Shown here piece by piece: positions 1 through 8,917 of a stretch of 64,000 nt of DNA. The notes under the pieces were generated by a model that was given only the letters and a program-made list of their open reading frames with translations, made no database searches and was not told the DNA's origin. Source of the DNA: Lactiplantibacillus xiangfangensis (GTDB lineage: Bacteria; Bacillota; Bacilli; Lactobacillales; Lactobacillaceae); the NCBI RefSeq assembly GCF_001438845.1, contig NZ_JQCL01000054.1, positions 34,090 to 98,089 of the forward strand, given 5' to 3'. The translations under genes were made by a program, and so were the position numbers. Positions within the stretch are counted from its first letter, which is position 1. The number at the start of each line of letters is the position of its first letter.

Positions 1-289
1 GGCTAATCAAGAAGTCATCCTGCAAAATATAGAAGGGGCCGATGCGGAGCTTTCCCGCTTGAATAGCCGCAGTTAATTCGGCTTTCCGCTCTGGCCGTAC
101 TTCCAAGTAGTCATCAAGGGCAATCGTCTGACCATCTAGGTGAAAACTATCAAAGGTCGGGTCCTTTTTGAAAATATCCAGCAAGTTATCGATCAGGGTA
201 ACCAGTCGCATGTGGTGTTGCTCGTATGGCATGTACCATTCACGATCCCAATGGCTGTGTGAAATAATGAAAACTTTTTTCTTGGTCAT
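1..289 (-). CDS. Alpha-mannosidase, GH38 family (N-terminal part only)
   Basis: The reading frame starts at the CAT at 287-289 and runs off the left edge, giving about 96 residues. It opens with the GH38 signature ISHSHWDREWY, whose HxHWD residues supply the zinc ligands in this family, followed by the typical helix (QHHMRLVTLIDNLLD) and a LDGQT segment. GH38 enzymes remove alpha-mannose from N-glycans or mannosides with retention. No signal peptide is visible, so it should be cytoplasmic. It lies 10 nt downstream of the GH125 gene on the same strand and is almost certainly co-transcribed with it. The catalytic nucleophile region lies outside the window. Confidence 0.9.
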   Translation of the reverse strand, partial: MTKKKVFIISHSHWDREWYMPYEQHHMRLVTLIDNLLDIFKKDPTFDSFHLDGQTIALDDYLEVRPERKAELTAAIQAGKLRIGPFYILQDDFLIS

Positions 290-299
290 AGTGGTTTAA

Positions 300-1589
300 C
301 TACCTTTCTATTTTGAAACCCAGTGTCGTCAATAATAGTTCGCAATACATCATGTTTGCCCATGAAAACCAGGCCCGGGTAAAGTGCTGGTCATCATTAA
401 CGTCAAACGATTCGTGCATCAAGTTGGTGCCACCCGTTGTTTTGATCAACGTTTGCAAGGCGGCTAATTGTTGTTCTCGGCGACTGGTCGTGAGCCCCTC
501 CATCGCAATGGCAATCGGCCAAATATAATTTTTCGGCGTGTGGGGGCTTCCCTGACCAGCACCCAGTGGCCCGCTATAATAATACGGATTCTCGGGACTC
601 AGCAAGGTCTGCCGCGTCCGCTGGTAATTCACGTCTAACAAGTCGCAGTAACCGAGGTACGGCGCACTGAGTAAGCTAGGCACGTTGCCGTCGTCCATCA
701 ACGTGGCGTGCCCGAGACCGTCAACTTCATAGGCGTAAACTTTTTCGCCGTTCGCGTTCAGCGTGTAACCGTAAGTTTCAATCCCTGCTTTAACGGTGGC
801 CTGCAAGCGTTGCGCTCGTGCCACAATATTTGCATCATCGAGCACGCTACTGAAGATCGTTTGTAAATAACCAAGGATGACCACCGCAAACATATTAGCC
901 GGGACTAAATAGCCGTATTCACAAGCGTCGTCACTCGGCCGAAACCCCGACCAAATCATCCCCGTGTCCCCAACCGGACGCCCGTGACCATCCTCCGGCA
1001 AGGAATCTTCCGGGTGGTCCTGTGTCCGGATAAACCGGTACGGTGAGGTGGCGTGATGTTGTTCGACTTCGAACGTCGTCAATAGCTTCTTAACACCGGT
1101 TACAAAGTTAGCGTCAAATTGTGCAGTCGCGCCCGTATTTTTATACAGTAGGTAGGCAAGTTGGACTGGGTAGCACAGAGAATCAATTTCAAACTTACGC
1201 TCCCAGATCCAAGGACCCATCTCGGTTTGGTCGGATTGGTGGCCGCGACTGTTAGCGGTTTCATTAAAAGCGTTAGCATAGGGATCAATCGCCATATTGA
1301 AGAATTGGCGCTGGACGACCCGGGTGATCAACTGCGCAATTCGCGGTTGCTCGTGTGCTAGCACCAAGTACGGCCGGACTTGTGCAGTCGAATCTCGTTG
1401 CCACATTGCCGGAATATCGCCGGTCAAAATGAACGCATACCCCTGAGCATCGTCTGAGATCGTCGTGGTTAATGTGTTTAAAAAAGTCTTTTGAAAAACC
1501 GCCCCAAGTTGTGGGTTGATTGGTTGGCTTAACTGATCAATTTTAGTAACAAAAGCTTGAACATCCTTGTCGACATAGTTCGTTGTCAT
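300..1589 (-). CDS. Exo-alpha-1,6-mannosidase, GH125 family
   Basis: The product is 429 residues from the ATG at 1587-1589, which has a GAGGTG ribosome binding site; an upstream in-frame ATG at 1616 lacks one. GH125 (formerly DUF1237) hallmarks are GDIPAMWQRDST near residue 60, EMGPWIWERKFEIDSL near 130, RPSDDACEYGYLVPANMF near 220 and HESFDVNDD near 395. The Asp of the third block and the Glu of HESF correspond to the catalytic acid and base of the family, which cleaves non-reducing alpha-1,6-mannose with inversion. There is no signal peptide, so substrates must be imported. It is first in a leftward unit with GH38 and divergent from a GntR-type regulator. Confidence 0.92.
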   Translation of the reverse strand: MTTNYVDKDVQAFVTKIDQLSQPINPQLGAVFQKTFLNTLTTTISDDAQGYAFILTGDIPAMWQRDSTAQVRPYLVLAHEQPRIAQLITRVVQRQFFNMAIDPYANAFNETANSRGHQSDQTEMGPWIWERKFEIDSLCYPVQLAYLLYKNTGATAQFDANFVTGVKKLLTTFEVEQHHATSPYRFIRTQDHPEDSLPEDGHGRPVGDTGMIWSGFRPSDDACEYGYLVPANMFAVVILGYLQTIFSSVLDDANIVARAQRLQATVKAGIETYGYTLNANGEKVYAYEVDGLGHATLMDDGNVPSLLSAPYLGYCDLLDVNYQRTRQTLLSPENPYYYSGPLGAGQGSPHTPKNYIWPIAIAMEGLTTSRREQQLAALQTLIKTTGGTNLMHESFDVNDDQHFTRAWFSWANMMYCELLLTTLGFKIER

Positions 1590-1605
1590 CGTTTCACCTC
1601 GTATT

Positions 1606-1633
1606 TGGTATATCATTTATCTTGATTATAACA
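1606..1633 (-). promoter_or_regulatory. Mannosidase promoter with operator-like half sites
   Basis: On the minus strand a TATAAT box (1625-1630) preceded by TG one base upstream forms an extended -10 for the GH125-GH38 unit; no good -35 is seen. Downstream of it TGGTAT (1606-1611) and a weaker TTATAACA half resemble the more perfect palindromes at 20188-20216 and 24987-25015, with one base less spacing. Repressor binding here is inference. Confidence 0.45.
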
Positions 1634-1738
1634 TGCTATTTTCAGTTGTATATATCAAATCACGACTTTTTCTTCCCTTTTATCCTCAAAAATGATATAT
1701 TGTCATTAAAATCAATCACTAAAGGAGGCATGCCGTCA

Positions 1739-2803
1739 ATGGCACGTAAAGAACCCCGTTATTTAACGATTTATCACGATTTAGAGCATCAAATCTTAAC
1801 GGGTGAGCTACACCCAGACGAACAGCTCCCCACCGAATTTCAACTAGCCAAAACCTACGACGTTAGCCGGATTACCTCCAAACGGGCCCTAACTGAATTA
1901 GAAAGCCGTGATTTGATCTATCGCCGGCAAGGCAGTGGCAGCTTCGTTCAACCGCATAAAGCCAACTTGACCAGCAAGCAACTATTAGTCGTCTTACCGT
2001 TTCCGACTAACGCCGGTCTCGGGGACTACGCTTCCGGCATCAGCGCGGCCGCCAATGCAAAGCACTACCAGGCCGTCACCATGGACCCCAAAGGATTTGC
2101 CCAGCTAACGGCTACTGAAATGAAGCATAAGTACGCCGGACTCATTTATTTGCCACAGGATCTGTACCAAGAAGCTGAACAACTCTACCTATTGAAGCTT
2201 GAAAAGGTTCCGGTCGTCTTGCTAGACAAGTCGCTGCCTGAACTTGAACTTCCCGTCGTCGCTGCGGATAACTTTAACGGTGGCCAACTCGCGACCAACC
2301 ACTTGATCCAGCAACAACATCACCAAATCTTGTTTTACGCTCAAATGGAACAAGCCGTTTTACCAAGCTCCGTTTATGAACGCTACTTTGGTTATTTACA
2401 AGCGCTTCACCAAGCCGGACTCAAGCCCGTTGTCTCCATTCATGAGCTGACGACCTTAAATCAACTGACCCCCGATGATTGGCTGACCTATTTAGATCAA
2501 CATCACATCACCGCCATCGTCGTCGAAAATGACCTGATTGCCATTAAGTTGATGAACCGTTTGCGAGCCGTTGACCCAACCATCTGGCAGCGCCTGTCGA
2601 TCGTCGGCTTCGATAATATTCAAGCCGCCAGCTTAACCTATCCCGCTTTAACGACCATCGCCCAAGATTTCAAGGGGATGGGCAAAAAAGCAGTCGAACT
2701 ATTGCTCAATCAGCCTAACCAGCCTAGTATCGTTCGCCTACCCGTTAAATTAATTAAACGTGCTTCAACCAAAGCGTTACCCAAAATTCCCAAGGAGGAT
2801 TAA
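1739..2803 (+). CDS. GntR-family transcriptional regulator with LacI-like sensor domain (AraR type)
   Basis: The product is 354 residues from ATG 1739, chosen because AAAGGAGG at 1721-1728 is well spaced for it; an ATG at 1730 is too close. Residues 5-72 form a GntR winged helix (VSRITSKRAL is the recognition helix; RRQGSGSFV is the wing). From about residue 80 (LLVVLPFP) to the end it matches periplasmic-binding-protein-like sensor domains, with the late motif IVGFDNIQAASLTYPALTTI typical of LacI/GalR. This architecture is known from AraR and similar sugar-responsive repressors. It precedes GH92 in one operon and diverges from GH125-GH38, so it is probably the local regulator. It is closely related to the regulator at 25097-26152. 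Confidence 0.88.
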   Translation: MARKEPRYLTIYHDLEHQILTGELHPDEQLPTEFQLAKTYDVSRITSKRALTELESRDLIYRRQGSGSFVQPHKANLTSKQLLVVLPFPTNAGLGDYASGISAAANAKHYQAVTMDPKGFAQLTATEMKHKYAGLIYLPQDLYQEAEQLYLLKLEKVPVVLLDKSLPELELPVVAADNFNGGQLATNHLIQQQHHQILFYAQMEQAVLPSSVYERYFGYLQALHQAGLKPVVSIHELTTLNQLTPDDWLTYLDQHHITAIVVENDLIAIKLMNRLRAVDPTIWQRLSIVGFDNIQAASLTYPALTTIAQDFKGMGKKAVELLLNQPNQPSIVRLPVKLIKRASTKALPKIPKED

Positions 2804-2806
2804 CTC

Positions 2807-4942
2807 TTGAAGATTGATGAACTCGATATTCGCCAAGGAACGGCGAACACGTCCCACCGCTCACATGGCAACTGTCTCCCCTACGTCGGGGTCCCATTTG
2901 GCATGAACTACTTTAGTGTACAGACGAATGGCGAAGACGGCGCCTGGTTCTTTCAACCAGATGCCCCACGCTATGAAGGAATCCGGCTTACCCATCAGCC
3001 TAGTCCTTGGATTGGCGACTACTGCCACCTGCTTTTAACGGCCGTGCAGTGGCAAGATCCAACCGAGCATCCCGATTTAGTCGGCAATTATCGCCCCAAC
3101 GAAGCTACGTTCAACGCCCACCACTTGGCCCTATTTGACGACCACTTCAACGTGCAAACTGACTTGGTGCCCACCGCTTACGGCGCAGCCATCACGTATG
3201 ACTTCCAAACGCCAGAATTGGCTCACCGTGGGATTGCCATTCAATTGCCAGATGACGGTCAATTTGAATTAACAGATACTGGCGTCCGACTCACAGTTTC
3301 CGACTATCATGACGGCGAAGATCCCAATCTCACCCTTTTTGTGGAACTGACGGTTCCGGGACTTGATTCAGCTCACTCCGGTTACTACGACGCTAACCAA
3401 CAATGGCACGCGGCTACGGCTGGTCGGGGCAAATGGTTAACCTTGTTACTAGCCACGACCCAGACACAATTGGACTGTCGTTTGGCGACGTCTTATCTGA
3501 ACGCGACCCAAGCGACCCAAAACTTGGCGGTCGTTCAAAAAAACACCGTTCAGCAGCTCCAAGATGAAAGCGCTAACCTGTGGAACACTTACTTAGCCCG
3601 TGTCAGTGTCAAAGATCACCACCCCGCAACGGTCCAAACTTTCTACACCTGCCTGTACCGGCTATTCTTATTTCCACAACGCTTTTACGAGTTGGACGCA
3701 AACGGGCAGCCGCAACATTACGACACGATGGCTAAGCAGATCAAACCCGGCGTCTTGTATACTAATAACGGCTTCTGGGACACGTCCAAGACGATCTACT
3801 CACTCTTTTCAATCCTGGCGCCCGAACTAATCCCACAATTTTTACGTGGCTTTTTAACGAGTTACCAAGAAACGGGCTTCCTCCCCCGCTGGCTCGCACC
3901 GGACGAACGCGGTATGATGCCTGGCAACCTGGTCGATTCCGTCATTGCGGAAAGCGCCAAAAAAGGGTTGGCACCCGACCTGATGCCCGCACTCTTAGCC
4001 GCTATGCAGGACAGTGACTCTAAAGCGGCGCGCGGTCAGCGCTACGGGCGTCAAGGTAGTGCGGATTACGACCGCTTGGGCTACGTTCCCGCTGACAAAT
4101 ACCCCGAGAGTGTCAACTGGACACAAGACTACTCGTACAGTGATTACTGTATCGGCCAAGTCGCCGATACCCTCAATCAGACAGCTGTCGCGACCAAGTA
4201 TTGGCAACTATCTAAGCGTTACCTCAACTTGCTTGATCCACAGACTGGTTTCTTACGACCTAAAAATACCGATGGCCAGTTCAAACCGAACTTCATACCG
4301 GACCGTTGGGGCACCGACTACACCGAGGGTAGCGCTTGGCAAAATAGTTTCAGTGCGTTCCACGACATTCAGGGTCTGATGACCGCAATGGGCGGCAAAG
4401 CAAAGCTAGACGCCCAATTAACAACGCTCTGTAACACTAAACCGACTTACCACATCGGTGGATATGAAATGGTGATTCACGAAATGGCAGAGTTGGCCGC
4501 CATCGATTACGGGCAACTGGCCATCTCAAATCAACCGAGTTTCCACCTGCCCTACCTTTTCAATTACACGGGGCATCCTGAAAAGACACAGGTCCTCGTC
4601 AAACAGTTACGGAAACTCTTTAACGCTTCAACGACCGGTTTTCCAGGCGATGAAGACAACGGCTCAATGTCCGGCTGGTTCATCTTTGCCTGCCTCGGCT
4701 TCTACCCAGTGTGTCCGGCCGACGCTGAATACGCGCTTGGTATTCCGGCATTCGACCAAATCACACTGCACCTAGCCGACCACGACCTGACCTTAACGAC
4801 GGCCAACAACCATGACCATAACAACTTCGTGCAAAGTACACTGATCGACAATCAACCACTGACCACTTCAACGATTAGTCACGCCCAACTGATGGCCAGC
4901 ACCAGGATTGCCACCCGCTTAGGCTTGGTTCCTAACAACTAA
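2807..4942 (+). CDS. Alpha-1,2-mannosidase, GH92 family
   Basis: The product is 711 residues with a TTG start at 2807. Its ribosome binding site AAGGAGG lies at 2792-2798, inside the end of the regulator gene, so the two are translationally linked. GH92 blocks are TANTSHRSHGN and PYVGVPFGMNYF at the N-terminus, NGFWDTSKTIYSLFSI near residue 320, EGSAWQNSFSAFHD near 505 and FPGDEDNGSMSGWFIF near 620. The Glu of the EGSAW block and the Asp residues of GDED correspond to the catalytic acid/base pair of these calcium-dependent inverting mannosidases. There is no signal peptide, unlike many Bacteroides members, so it should act on imported oligosaccharides together with GH125 and GH38. Confidence 0.93.
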   Translation: MKIDELDIRQGTANTSHRSHGNCLPYVGVPFGMNYFSVQTNGEDGAWFFQPDAPRYEGIRLTHQPSPWIGDYCHLLLTAVQWQDPTEHPDLVGNYRPNEATFNAHHLALFDDHFNVQTDLVPTAYGAAITYDFQTPELAHRGIAIQLPDDGQFELTDTGVRLTVSDYHDGEDPNLTLFVELTVPGLDSAHSGYYDANQQWHAATAGRGKWLTLLLATTQTQLDCRLATSYLNATQATQNLAVVQKNTVQQLQDESANLWNTYLARVSVKDHHPATVQTFYTCLYRLFLFPQRFYELDANGQPQHYDTMAKQIKPGVLYTNNGFWDTSKTIYSLFSILAPELIPQFLRGFLTSYQETGFLPRWLAPDERGMMPGNLVDSVIAESAKKGLAPDLMPALLAAMQDSDSKAARGQRYGRQGSADYDRLGYVPADKYPESVNWTQDYSYSDYCIGQVADTLNQTAVATKYWQLSKRYLNLLDPQTGFLRPKNTDGQFKPNFIPDRWGTDYTEGSAWQNSFSAFHDIQGLMTAMGGKAKLDAQLTTLCNTKPTYHIGGYEMVIHEMAELAAIDYGQLAISNQPSFHLPYLFNYTGHPEKTQVLVKQLRKLFNASTTGFPGDEDNGSMSGWFIFACLGFYPVCPADAEYALGIPAFDQITLHLADHDLTLTTANNHDHNNFVQSTLIDNQPLTTSTISHAQLMASTRIATRLGLVPNN

Positions 4943-4982
4943 TCACTTATCACTTAGAGGTTAATGACAAACAGATACGATA

Positions 4983-5300
4983 CTTCATCGCTCCACCGGA
5001 CAGAACCAGTGGGCTGTGGGGTCGGCTACAGCCAAAGTGCGGGCTTCCGCCTCGCTTGTAAGCCTCAAAGAACGAGTCTTTCAAGTCGCCCCGCACTGTA
5101 ACCTGGTTCTGCCGGCTGCGCTAGGATTGGTTAAAAACAAGCTAGATCAATTTTCATAGAAAGATTACCTTAGCTGGAGGTCACCCATGATGAATCTGCC
5201 GCGAAAGTGGCGTTGACCGGTGGACTTCCCGGTTTACACCACCGACGTCTTGCGATACGTGGGGTGGTGGCTCGCAAGCGACAAGTTTACCAACTTTGTT
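4983..5300 (+). repeat. Long structured intergenic repeat, copy R1
   Basis: No gene is visible in 4943-5763. This copy begins at CGCTCCACCGGACAGAACCAG. A first arm pair (GGACAGAACCAGTGGG and its complement near CCTGGTTCTGCCGGC) encloses about 110 nt. A GGAGGTCA box and a second structured block rich in GCC/GGC follow. Most of it recurs, reverse complemented, at 17760-18195, and more distantly at 5426-5755 and 58190-58680. Downstream of the block is an AACGTTG...GACTTTCAACCTTTAG tail that also resembles the tail of the 58-kb copy. Confidence 0.7.
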
Positions 5301-5365
5301 AGTGTTAACGTTGGTATCTTGTTAGTATCAGGTTTTTGTGACTTTCAACCTTTAGCCATCACACT

Positions 5366-5412
5366 AAAAATGGTCCTCCATATGGAAAATTCCATATAGA
5401 GGACCATTTTTT
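5366..5412. terminator. Bidirectional intrinsic terminator
   Basis: The inverted repeat AAAAATGGTCCTC...GAGGACCATTTTTT has a near-perfect stem of about 20 bp with A/T tracts on both sides. It sits in the gap between the rightward GH92 gene and the leftward response regulator and could stop transcription from both. Confidence 0.8.
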
Positions 5413-5425
5413 GATTATTTAACGA

Positions 5426-5755
5426 TGCCGCTTCGTCGGGCAGAACCAGTGTGCCATGGGGGGCGGTCCCAGCCACACTGCGGTCTGGAACCTCACTTCA
5501 AAGCCGATAGCCCCTGTCTTTGTTAAATACAAGCTTACTAACAGAATTAGCTAATTCTATTGACTCATCGGAGGTTGTCACTGATAGCATCGGTCGTGCT
5601 GGTGGTCTTAGCCCGGTGATTTTCCGGGTTTAAACCACGGACGGTCCGGGACAATTGTGTCTTTTGCAATTGTCCCGGGCGAGGATTGAGACCGCTTTTC
5701 AGGCTCAATCCGGTCCCACGGCCGCATGCTATCAGTGACAACCGGATTAATTTTA
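5426..5755 (+). repeat. Long structured intergenic repeat, copy R2
   Basis: It starts with GCTTCGTCGGGCAGAACCAG and contains GGTCCCAGCC and GGTCTGGAACCTCAC blocks shared in inverted order with 58580-58640. A second half from GGAGGTTGTCACTGATAGCAT to ATGCTATCAGTGACAACC forms a long outer stem. Inside it is a further hairpin GGGACAATTG...CAATTGTCCC. It ends only 9 nt from the stop of the response regulator gene, so its RNA could serve as that gene's 3' end. Confidence 0.65.
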
Positions 5756-5763
5756 ACTGAACA

Positions 5764-7236
5764 TTAAGTGGGTTGCCCCGCTGCTTGCTGGCGGTACTCT
5801 TTTGGCGAAACGTCACAAATCAGCCGGAAATTCTTATAAAAATAGCCACTATTCGTGTAGCCGATTTCTAACGCAATATTGCTAATACTTTCATCCGTAC
5901 TGAGCAACATTTGTTTGGCCTGGTCAATCCGATACTGATTCAAATACTTGGAAAAACTTGTCTGGATTTCTTTTTTAAACAACTGGCCTAAATAAACGGG
6001 ATTTAGATGTAACCGGTTCGCCACTTGCGTTAATGACAAATCCTGTGCGTAATCGGCTTTAACAATGGCAATAACCTGCCGGACGTTCTTTGAATAAGTC
6101 AGTTGCGGCTTGGGTTCATAGCGTTGCACCAGTGCGACCACCGTCTGTTCCAACGCCGCAATCGTCGGGGCATTATCAATCAGCGTTAACTGCGCTTCGT
6201 AGTCCTGATTGCTAAACGTCTGGTGGTTACTCAAAATGTTCAAGACTAAAAAGGCAACCTGCCGCGCATAGGACGGTGCAACGTGTTCGTTACTTAATTT
6301 TACGAACAATGCTTGCGTCAACGTCACCATTAACGCTTGATTATTACTACTTAGCGCTCGCTTAAATTTATCCAGGGACACCTTAGGAATCTCCGCCTGC
6401 CGTAACCATTCCGTGCGGGCCGCTCCTGACAGAAACGGCGACCGGCCTTCGTAAAACTGATAAAGTTCCGCTAACGTTTGGGCCTGCTCCAAACTATCGG
6501 CGAGGCCCGATAGCTGACTGACCCGTTCCCCCACCGTCACAAACGACGCCCCAGTAATGAGTTGCTGGGCCTCTAACTGTTGAATGAACTTCGTTAAGGC
6601 CAGGTGCGAGCCAACAAAGCAAATCATAAATTGATTCTGACTCACGTAATATAAATTCTGCCCTTGTTGCTGACAAGCCTGACTTAACGCATCATAATTC
6701 GTGACGTTATTACAACAGATCATCGTTAACTTATGTGGATTATTTGCGACACCCGCACTATTTAACAATTGTTCCGTAGCTGCTTCATCAAGTTCCTGCG
6801 CCACTAACCGCTCCGTCTGCATTTCCAAATAGTAGTGTCGCGTTGCGGCTTCCTTCGTTTGCGACTCTAATTGCTCGTGTGCCTTAATTAAAACTTTTTC
6901 AAGCTCCTGCGCATCAACCGGCTTCACCAAATAATCAACGGCACCAAAATGAAGGGCCTGTTTCACGTAATCAAACTCCTGATAGCCTGATAGTACGATG
7001 ACTAACGGTGCTTGCGGTAATAATTGCAACTGCTTCATTAGGGCTAATCCCGTCATCTCAGGCATCCGGACGTCGGTAATAATTAAGTCGACCGGTTGCT
7101 GTTTAAAAGCTGCTAACGCCTGCTTGCCGTTACGAACCGTTTGAACAATTTTAAACCCGTTTTTTTCCCAATCAACGATCTTGGCCATACCCTTTAAGAT
7201 CATGTATTCATCATCAACTAACATGACACTATACAT
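5764..7236 (-). CDS. Response regulator with AraC-type DNA-binding domain (YesN-like)
   Basis: The product is 490 residues. An N-terminal receiver domain (1-120) has the acidic pair VDDE at 8-10, the phosphoacceptor Asp55 in LIITDVRMPEMTG and the LVKPVD lysine motif. A poorly conserved middle follows, then a C-terminal AraC/XylS double helix-turn-helix (about 385-485, with SLTQVANRLHLNPVYLGQLFKK and SISNIALEIGYTNSGYFYKNF). Such YesN proteins pair with YesM-type kinases such as the one at 9843-11549 and usually activate carbohydrate ABC importer operons. It is the last gene of the leftward cluster, separated from the ATPase gene by 350 nt with a hairpin, so it may also have its own promoter. 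Confidence 0.92.
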   Translation of the reverse strand: MYSVMLVDDEYMILKGMAKIVDWEKNGFKIVQTVRNGKQALAAFKQQPVDLIITDVRMPEMTGLALMKQLQLLPQAPLVIVLSGYQEFDYVKQALHFGAVDYLVKPVDAQELEKVLIKAHEQLESQTKEAATRHYYLEMQTERLVAQELDEAATEQLLNSAGVANNPHKLTMICCNNVTNYDALSQACQQQGQNLYYVSQNQFMICFVGSHLALTKFIQQLEAQQLITGASFVTVGERVSQLSGLADSLEQAQTLAELYQFYEGRSPFLSGAARTEWLRQAEIPKVSLDKFKRALSSNNQALMVTLTQALFVKLSNEHVAPSYARQVAFLVLNILSNHQTFSNQDYEAQLTLIDNAPTIAALEQTVVALVQRYEPKPQLTYSKNVRQVIAIVKADYAQDLSLTQVANRLHLNPVYLGQLFKKEIQTSFSKYLNQYRIDQAKQMLLSTDESISNIALEIGYTNSGYFYKNFRLICDVSPKEYRQQAAGQPT

Positions 7237-7586
7237 TTTAAAGCCCCCTCTACAAAACCAACTCTAAAAATGGTACCGCTTACGTTTGGTGCCACCTGCC
7301 GCCCTGCATTTCTAGAAATGTGCTCACTATCAAAAACTAGAAAGTACTAGGAGCAGCGGGCTCACTGCGCGTCCTCAAAAGTCACAGTTAAGGTAGTATA
7401 CTAACATATATCAACTATTTGACTAAATTACACCAGTAAAGGCGCTCACAGATAATCTGTGGGCGCCTCTATATTTACCACTTATTCCCTTGGAGGTAGA
7501 ATAATGATTCGCTATTATTCGCGGTCATCAAGTCATAGTACAGGCCACGAATCAGCGGCAACTAAATTTATTTTAAAATTGGTCGT
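7237..7586 (-). other. Leader region between ATPase and response regulator genes
   Basis: A hairpin AGGCGC(T)CACAGAT / ATCTGTG(G)GCGCCT (7440-7468) could attenuate or stop ATPase transcription; its T tract is short on the minus strand. A TATACT -10 at 7395-7400 (minus) with a weak -35 at 7418-7423 could start the response regulator mRNA. A 14-bp palindrome CATTTCTAGAAATG lies at 7307-7320 and a GGTGGCACC string at 7287-7295. No open frame of interest is seen. Confidence 0.4.
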
Positions 7587-8726
7587 TTAAGCTTCAGTCG
7601 GTTGCTGTTCTTCTTCTTCATCCAGCATGATTGAACTTTGGGTCTCCTTGTCGAAGAAGTGCGCCTTATTGATATCAAAGCCCATTTCAATGACGGTACC
7701 TGGTTGGTGGAAATCACGCGCATCAACGTTCGCCACGAATTCAGTGTCGCCCACTTGACTGTATAGCTGACTCGTTGCTCCTAACAATTCGGACACGTTG
7801 ATCGTTGCTTTAACCGTTTGCTTTGGCCAAGTGTCGATGAACACACTTTCAGTATGAATGTCTTCCGGACGAATCCCGAAAACGATATCCTTGCCATCAT
7901 AGCCACGCCTATTTAGCGTGCTGGCCATCCCTTCAGGAACGTGTAATTTAACGCCCTGGTGATTATCGATCACGTTATCTTTAAAGCTGACGTTGAAGAA
8001 GTTCATGGCTGGTGAGCCAATGAACCCGGCCACGAACATGTTCCGTGGCCGATCGTAGATTTCAGACGGGCTACCGATTTGTTGGACTTCACCCGTAGAC
8101 ATAACAACCACGCGGTCAGCCATCGTCATCGCTTCCGTTTGGTCATGGGTCACATAAATCGTAGTCGTGTCCAAGCGACGGTGTAACTTTGCAATTTCCG
8201 CCCGCATGGAGACCCGCAACTTCGCGTCCAAGTTGGACAGCGGTTCATCCATTAAGAAAATGGGCGCATCCCGAACGATTGCCCGGCCTAACGCAACCCG
8301 TTGCCGTTGCCCACCGGACAAATCAGCTGGTTTACGGTCTAAGAAATCGGTTAACCCTAAAATTTCGGCGGCGTTTTCCACCCGTTTATCAATCTCTTCT
8401 TTTGTATACTTGCGCAGCTTCAACCCGAAAGCCATGTTACCGGCCACCGTCATATGTGGATACAGCGCGTAATTTTGGAAGACCATCGCAATATCACGGT
8501 CACGCGGGGGAATATCGTTCATGACTTTATCCCCAATTTTCAAAGTTCCCTGGGTAATATCTTCCAGACCAGCAACCATCCGGAGCGTGGTCGATTTACC
8601 ACAGCCTGATGGTCCAACGAAAACGATAAATTCCTTGTCTTTGATGTGCAAATCAAAATCATTAACTGAGTTTTTAGTCGCATTGGGATAGCGTTTGTAA
8701 ATATGATCTAGATCGATTTCAACCAT
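7587..8726 (-). CDS. msmK: Sugar ABC transporter ATP-binding protein (MsmK/UgpC type)
   Basis: The product is 379 residues. It has Walker [10 protein letters not shown] (38-46), a Q-loop in [15 protein letters not shown], signature LSGGQRQR near 136, Walker [12 protein letters not shown] and the switch His in [11 protein letters not shown]. The C-terminal third carries the TOBE/OB-type regulatory domain found in importers for oligosaccharides ([10 protein letters not shown]). It is the energising subunit for the two permeases at 15596-17506; MsmK-type ATPases often serve several importers. It has its own promoter at 8834-8862 with a cre-like site, so it can be expressed apart from the long operon. 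The symbol reflects the family, not proven orthology. Confidence 0.9.
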   Translation of the reverse strand: MVEIDLDHIYKRYPNATKNSVNDFDLHIKDKEFIVFVGPSGCGKSTTLRMVAGLEDITQGTLKIGDKVMNDIPPRDRDIAMVFQNYALYPHMTVAGNMAFGLKLRKYTKEEIDKRVENAAEILGLTDFLDRKPADLSGGQRQRVALGRAIVRDAPIFLMDEPLSNLDAKLRVSMRAEIAKLHRRLDTTTIYVTHDQTEAMTMADRVVVMSTGEVQQIGSPSEIYDRPRNMFVAGFIGSPAMNFFNVSFKDNVIDNHQGVKLHVPEGMASTLNRRGYDGKDIVFGIRPEDIHTESVFIDTWPKQTVKATINVSELLGATSQLYSQVGDTEFVANVDARDFHQPGTVIEMGFDINKAHFFDKETQSSIMLDEEEEQQPTEA

Positions 8727-8774
8727 AATCTATACCAGCCTTTCTCAAAATACACTTGTTTTTATACCAGATTA

Positions 8775-8862
8775 GTTGGTATCAAGAACAGTTTTATACC
8801 AACTTTTAACAGTTCTTATTCTAAATGAAAGCGTTATTATTAACCATAGGCACATTGTACAA
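8775..8862 (-). promoter_or_regulatory. msmK promoter with cre site and TGGTAT inverted repeat
   Basis: On the minus strand -35 TTGTAC (8857-8862) and -10 TAATAA (8834-8839) are 17 nt apart. ATGAAAGCGTTATT (8825-8838) matches a CcpA cre site and overlaps the -10 and start point. Further downstream GTTGGTAT (8775-8782) and ATACCAAC (8796-8803) form a perfect 8-bp inverted repeat with 13 nt between arms. The half sites are the same type as those upstream of the GH20 and GntR genes, with different spacing. Confidence 0.6.
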
Positions 8863-8917
8863 AAAGTCGGCTAACAACTGGCAAACATACCAAAAAATGA
8901 TTATTTGTGATTTTAAT

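Noticed and set aside
4014..4379. 121-codon plus-strand frame within the GH92 gene
   Set aside because: It overlaps a strongly conserved enzyme in another frame and encodes Arg/Thr-rich low-quality sequence.
5565..5816. 83-codon minus-strand frame covering repeat R2 and the end of the response regulator
   Set aside because: Sequence derives from the structured repeat; no ribosome site and not kept in the related copies.
7267..7300. T-box-like string (CAGGTGGCACC on the minus strand) in the leader of the response regulator gene
   Set aside because: No stem I with a specifier loop, no clear alternative terminator, and the downstream gene is not an amino acid or tRNA synthetase gene.
8167..8524. 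Two open frames antisense to the msmK ATPase gene
   Set aside because: They overlap conserved ATPase motifs and lack start signals; typical composition artefacts.
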